A DNA stretch of 17,270 bases from an uncultured Porphyromonas sp. Lineage in GTDB: Bacteria; Bacteroidota; Bacteroidia; Bacteroidales; Porphyromonadaceae. Made by a program: the position numbers and the translations under genes. How positions within the stretch are numbered: position 1 is the stretch's first letter; each line of letters opens with the position of its first letter. This document shows positions 16,629-17,270 of this stretch, one piece after another. Where the stretch lies: positions 1 through 17,270 of the forward strand of contig CABUDK010000026.1 of NCBI GenBank assembly GCA_902490315.1. The letters run 5' to 3'. Under the pieces are notes generated by a model. It was not told the DNA's origin and made no database searches. It saw only the letters and a list, made by a program, of their open reading frames with translations.

Positions 16629-16803
16629 TGAATCGTATTTTCCCAATAGTTAAAGCTGTGTGCTGCCGCAGAAAGACTTCGCGCATCGCAATGTCAAGTG
16701 CAACACGACTACAAATGTAAGGAAAAACTTCGTAGGGAGTTTGATCACCGACGCCAGGCCCAGGGCTGTCCTTTCGCTGAAAAGCTTTTACCAAACAGCA
16801 ATG
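16629..16803. other. intergenic segment upstream of the small membrane gene
   Basis: It holds the minus-strand -7 box at 16712-16719 and no convincing gene. A minus-strand frame through 16600-16794 is open for 64 codons without a good start and has no domain I recognise. The segment abuts the right copy of the direct repeat and may be part of a dispersed intergenic element; that is a suspicion from its look, not something I can show. Confidence 0.4.
16712..16719 (-). promoter_or_regulatory. -7 element for the minus-strand small membrane gene
   Basis: On the minus strand the box reads TACATTTG, a perfect TAnnTTTG. It would start transcription about 75-80 bases before the ATG ending at 16628. 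The -33 position has no clear TTTG, so strength is uncertain. Confidence 0.5.
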
Positions 16804-16863
16804 ATTCTTATTTCCATGAAGCTTCCCACGAAGGCGGGATTCATTTCTTCGGAATCCCTCTGT
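16804..16863. repeat. diverged direct repeat, right copy
   Basis: Right partner of 16274-16333 (46 of 60 identical by hand). This copy contains TTCCCACGAAGGCGGGA, a CCC/GGG inverted core, and further TTCC/GGAA half-sites, a composition that recalls the 22-bp units at 6572-6670. It lies upstream of the receptor promoter. Confidence 0.7.
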
Positions 16864-16906
16864 GAGTTCCTAGTCAATAAACGATGAATATTGCTGTCCG
16901 ATAGAA

Positions 16907-16919
16907 AGGAACAGTTCCT
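16907..16919. promoter_or_regulatory. AGGAAC-A-GTTCCT palindrome, possible operator
   Basis: A 13-bp palindrome with perfect 6-bp arms and one central base, 38 bp upstream of the -33 element of the receptor promoter. GTTCCTAG occurs here (16914-16921) and again at 16866-16873. The spacing suits a dimeric regulator, but the arms also match the GGAAC/GTTCC motif of the intergenic repeats, so it may be a repeat remnant. Confidence 0.35.
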
Positions 16920-16957
16920 AGCTTTCGTAAGAGGTCACAGAATTACCCTTTCGGGTA

Positions 16958-16988
16958 TTGTGTAGAGCGTAAAGGCTGACTAACTTTG
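16958..16988 (+). promoter_or_regulatory. Bacteroidota-type promoter for the receptor gene
   Basis: The -33 element TTG (16958-16960) and the perfect -7 element TAACTTTG (16981-16988) are 20 bp apart. Transcription would start near 16995, giving a leader of about 90 nt to the ATG at 17084. A small hairpin (TACCC/GGGTA, 16944-16957) overlaps the start of the -33 region. Confidence 0.75.
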
Positions 16989-17083
16989 CAGGTGTATAAA
17001 GAAGGTGTCTTTGGAGGAAAGTTCTGTTCTTTTCGTAAGCCCTCTTCAGATACTATAGATCTCTATCAAGACAACAAGAAGCA

Positions 17084-17270
17084 ATGACCGAAAGCCACCT
17101 CCCTGCGATGGAGCATAAGACGACGTTCGTGAGACTCATACTTTCACTTCTCCTCGTGGTGGCCTCAGTCGTGGCATCGCTCGCACAAGAGCGCATCGGC
17201 ACCGTGACTGGGCACGTAACCACGACAACGGGCGAGGCACTGGTCAATGCTGTGGTTCTCTTCACCAGCA
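17084..17270 (+). CDS. outer-membrane receptor-type protein with carboxypeptidase-like N-terminal domain, 5' part
   Basis: The frame is open from the ATG at 17084 to the end of the window (62 complete codons). A long signal peptide has a hydrophobic core at about 17-35 (VRLILSLLLVVASVVASLA) and cleavage probably before QERIG. Next come GTVTGHVTTTTGEALVNAVVLFTS, the first strands of a CarboxypepD_reg-like domain. In Bacteroidota this domain most often leads into a TonB-dependent (SusC/RagA-type) outer-membrane receptor, though other surface proteins carry it too. The barrel is outside the window, so the substrate cannot be told. An internal ATG at residue 9 is a possible alternative start and would still leave a full signal peptide. 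It has its own promoter at 16958-16988. Confidence 0.75.
   Translation, partial: MTESHLPAMEHKTTFVRLILSLLLVVASVVASLAQERIGTVTGHVTTTTGEALVNAVVLFTS

Noticed and set aside
16600..16794. Minus-strand 64-codon frame upstream of the small membrane gene
   Set aside because: Overlaps the start of the membrane gene, spans the -7 box, has no usual start codon context and no recognisable domain.

Overview
The window reads as core chromosome of a Bacteroidota member, most likely Porphyromonas or a close relative. Three things support this. It encodes two type IX secretion (T9SS) outer-membrane proteins, PorQ and PorV. It encodes families typical of the phylum: DUF4292 lipoprotein, GIN-domain protein, long-form IspG, and a receptor with a carboxypeptidase-like N-terminal domain. 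Its promoters fit the Bacteroidota pattern (TTG-type -33, TAnnTTTG-type -7) and Shine-Dalgarno sequences are mostly absent. The gene orders porQ-cmk-ispH and porV-ispF match what I recall from P. gingivalis.

Region 1 (1-6486) is one plus-strand run: ispG (3' part), dut, a TPR protein, a DUF4292 lipoprotein, an EnvC-like LytM protein and ribF. Gaps are 35 bp or less, or there is overlap, and the run closes with a strong intrinsic terminator. It mixes isoprenoid and nucleotide housekeeping with cell-envelope and septation functions.

Region 2 (6487-6789) is intergenic. It holds an array of about 22-bp degenerate repeats that abuts a recognisable promoter.

Region 3 (6670-16276) is a ten-gene plus-strand run with no terminator that I could see inside it: GIN-domain membrane protein, Bax-inhibitor-1/YccA protein, porQ, cmk, ispH, nitroreductase, unknown lipoprotein, yifB/comM, porV and ispF. 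It ends at a perfect 16-bp hairpin. Several junctions overlap. The run places two T9SS components and two MEP-pathway enzymes together; with ispG at the left edge, three MEP genes lie in the window. porU, the usual partner of porV, is not here.

Region 4 (16277-17083) is lower in GC and repeat-rich. It carries a minus-strand gene for a small two-helix membrane protein, with its own -7 box, between two diverged copies of a 60-bp direct repeat. To the right, a plus-strand promoter and leader drive the start of an outer-membrane receptor-type gene that runs off the window.

Most of the window is ordinary core genome. The less explained parts are the two intergenic repeat systems, the small membrane gene, the unknown lipoprotein next to yifB, and the T9SS/MEP clustering. 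I found no CRISPR array, transposase, tRNA or rRNA.
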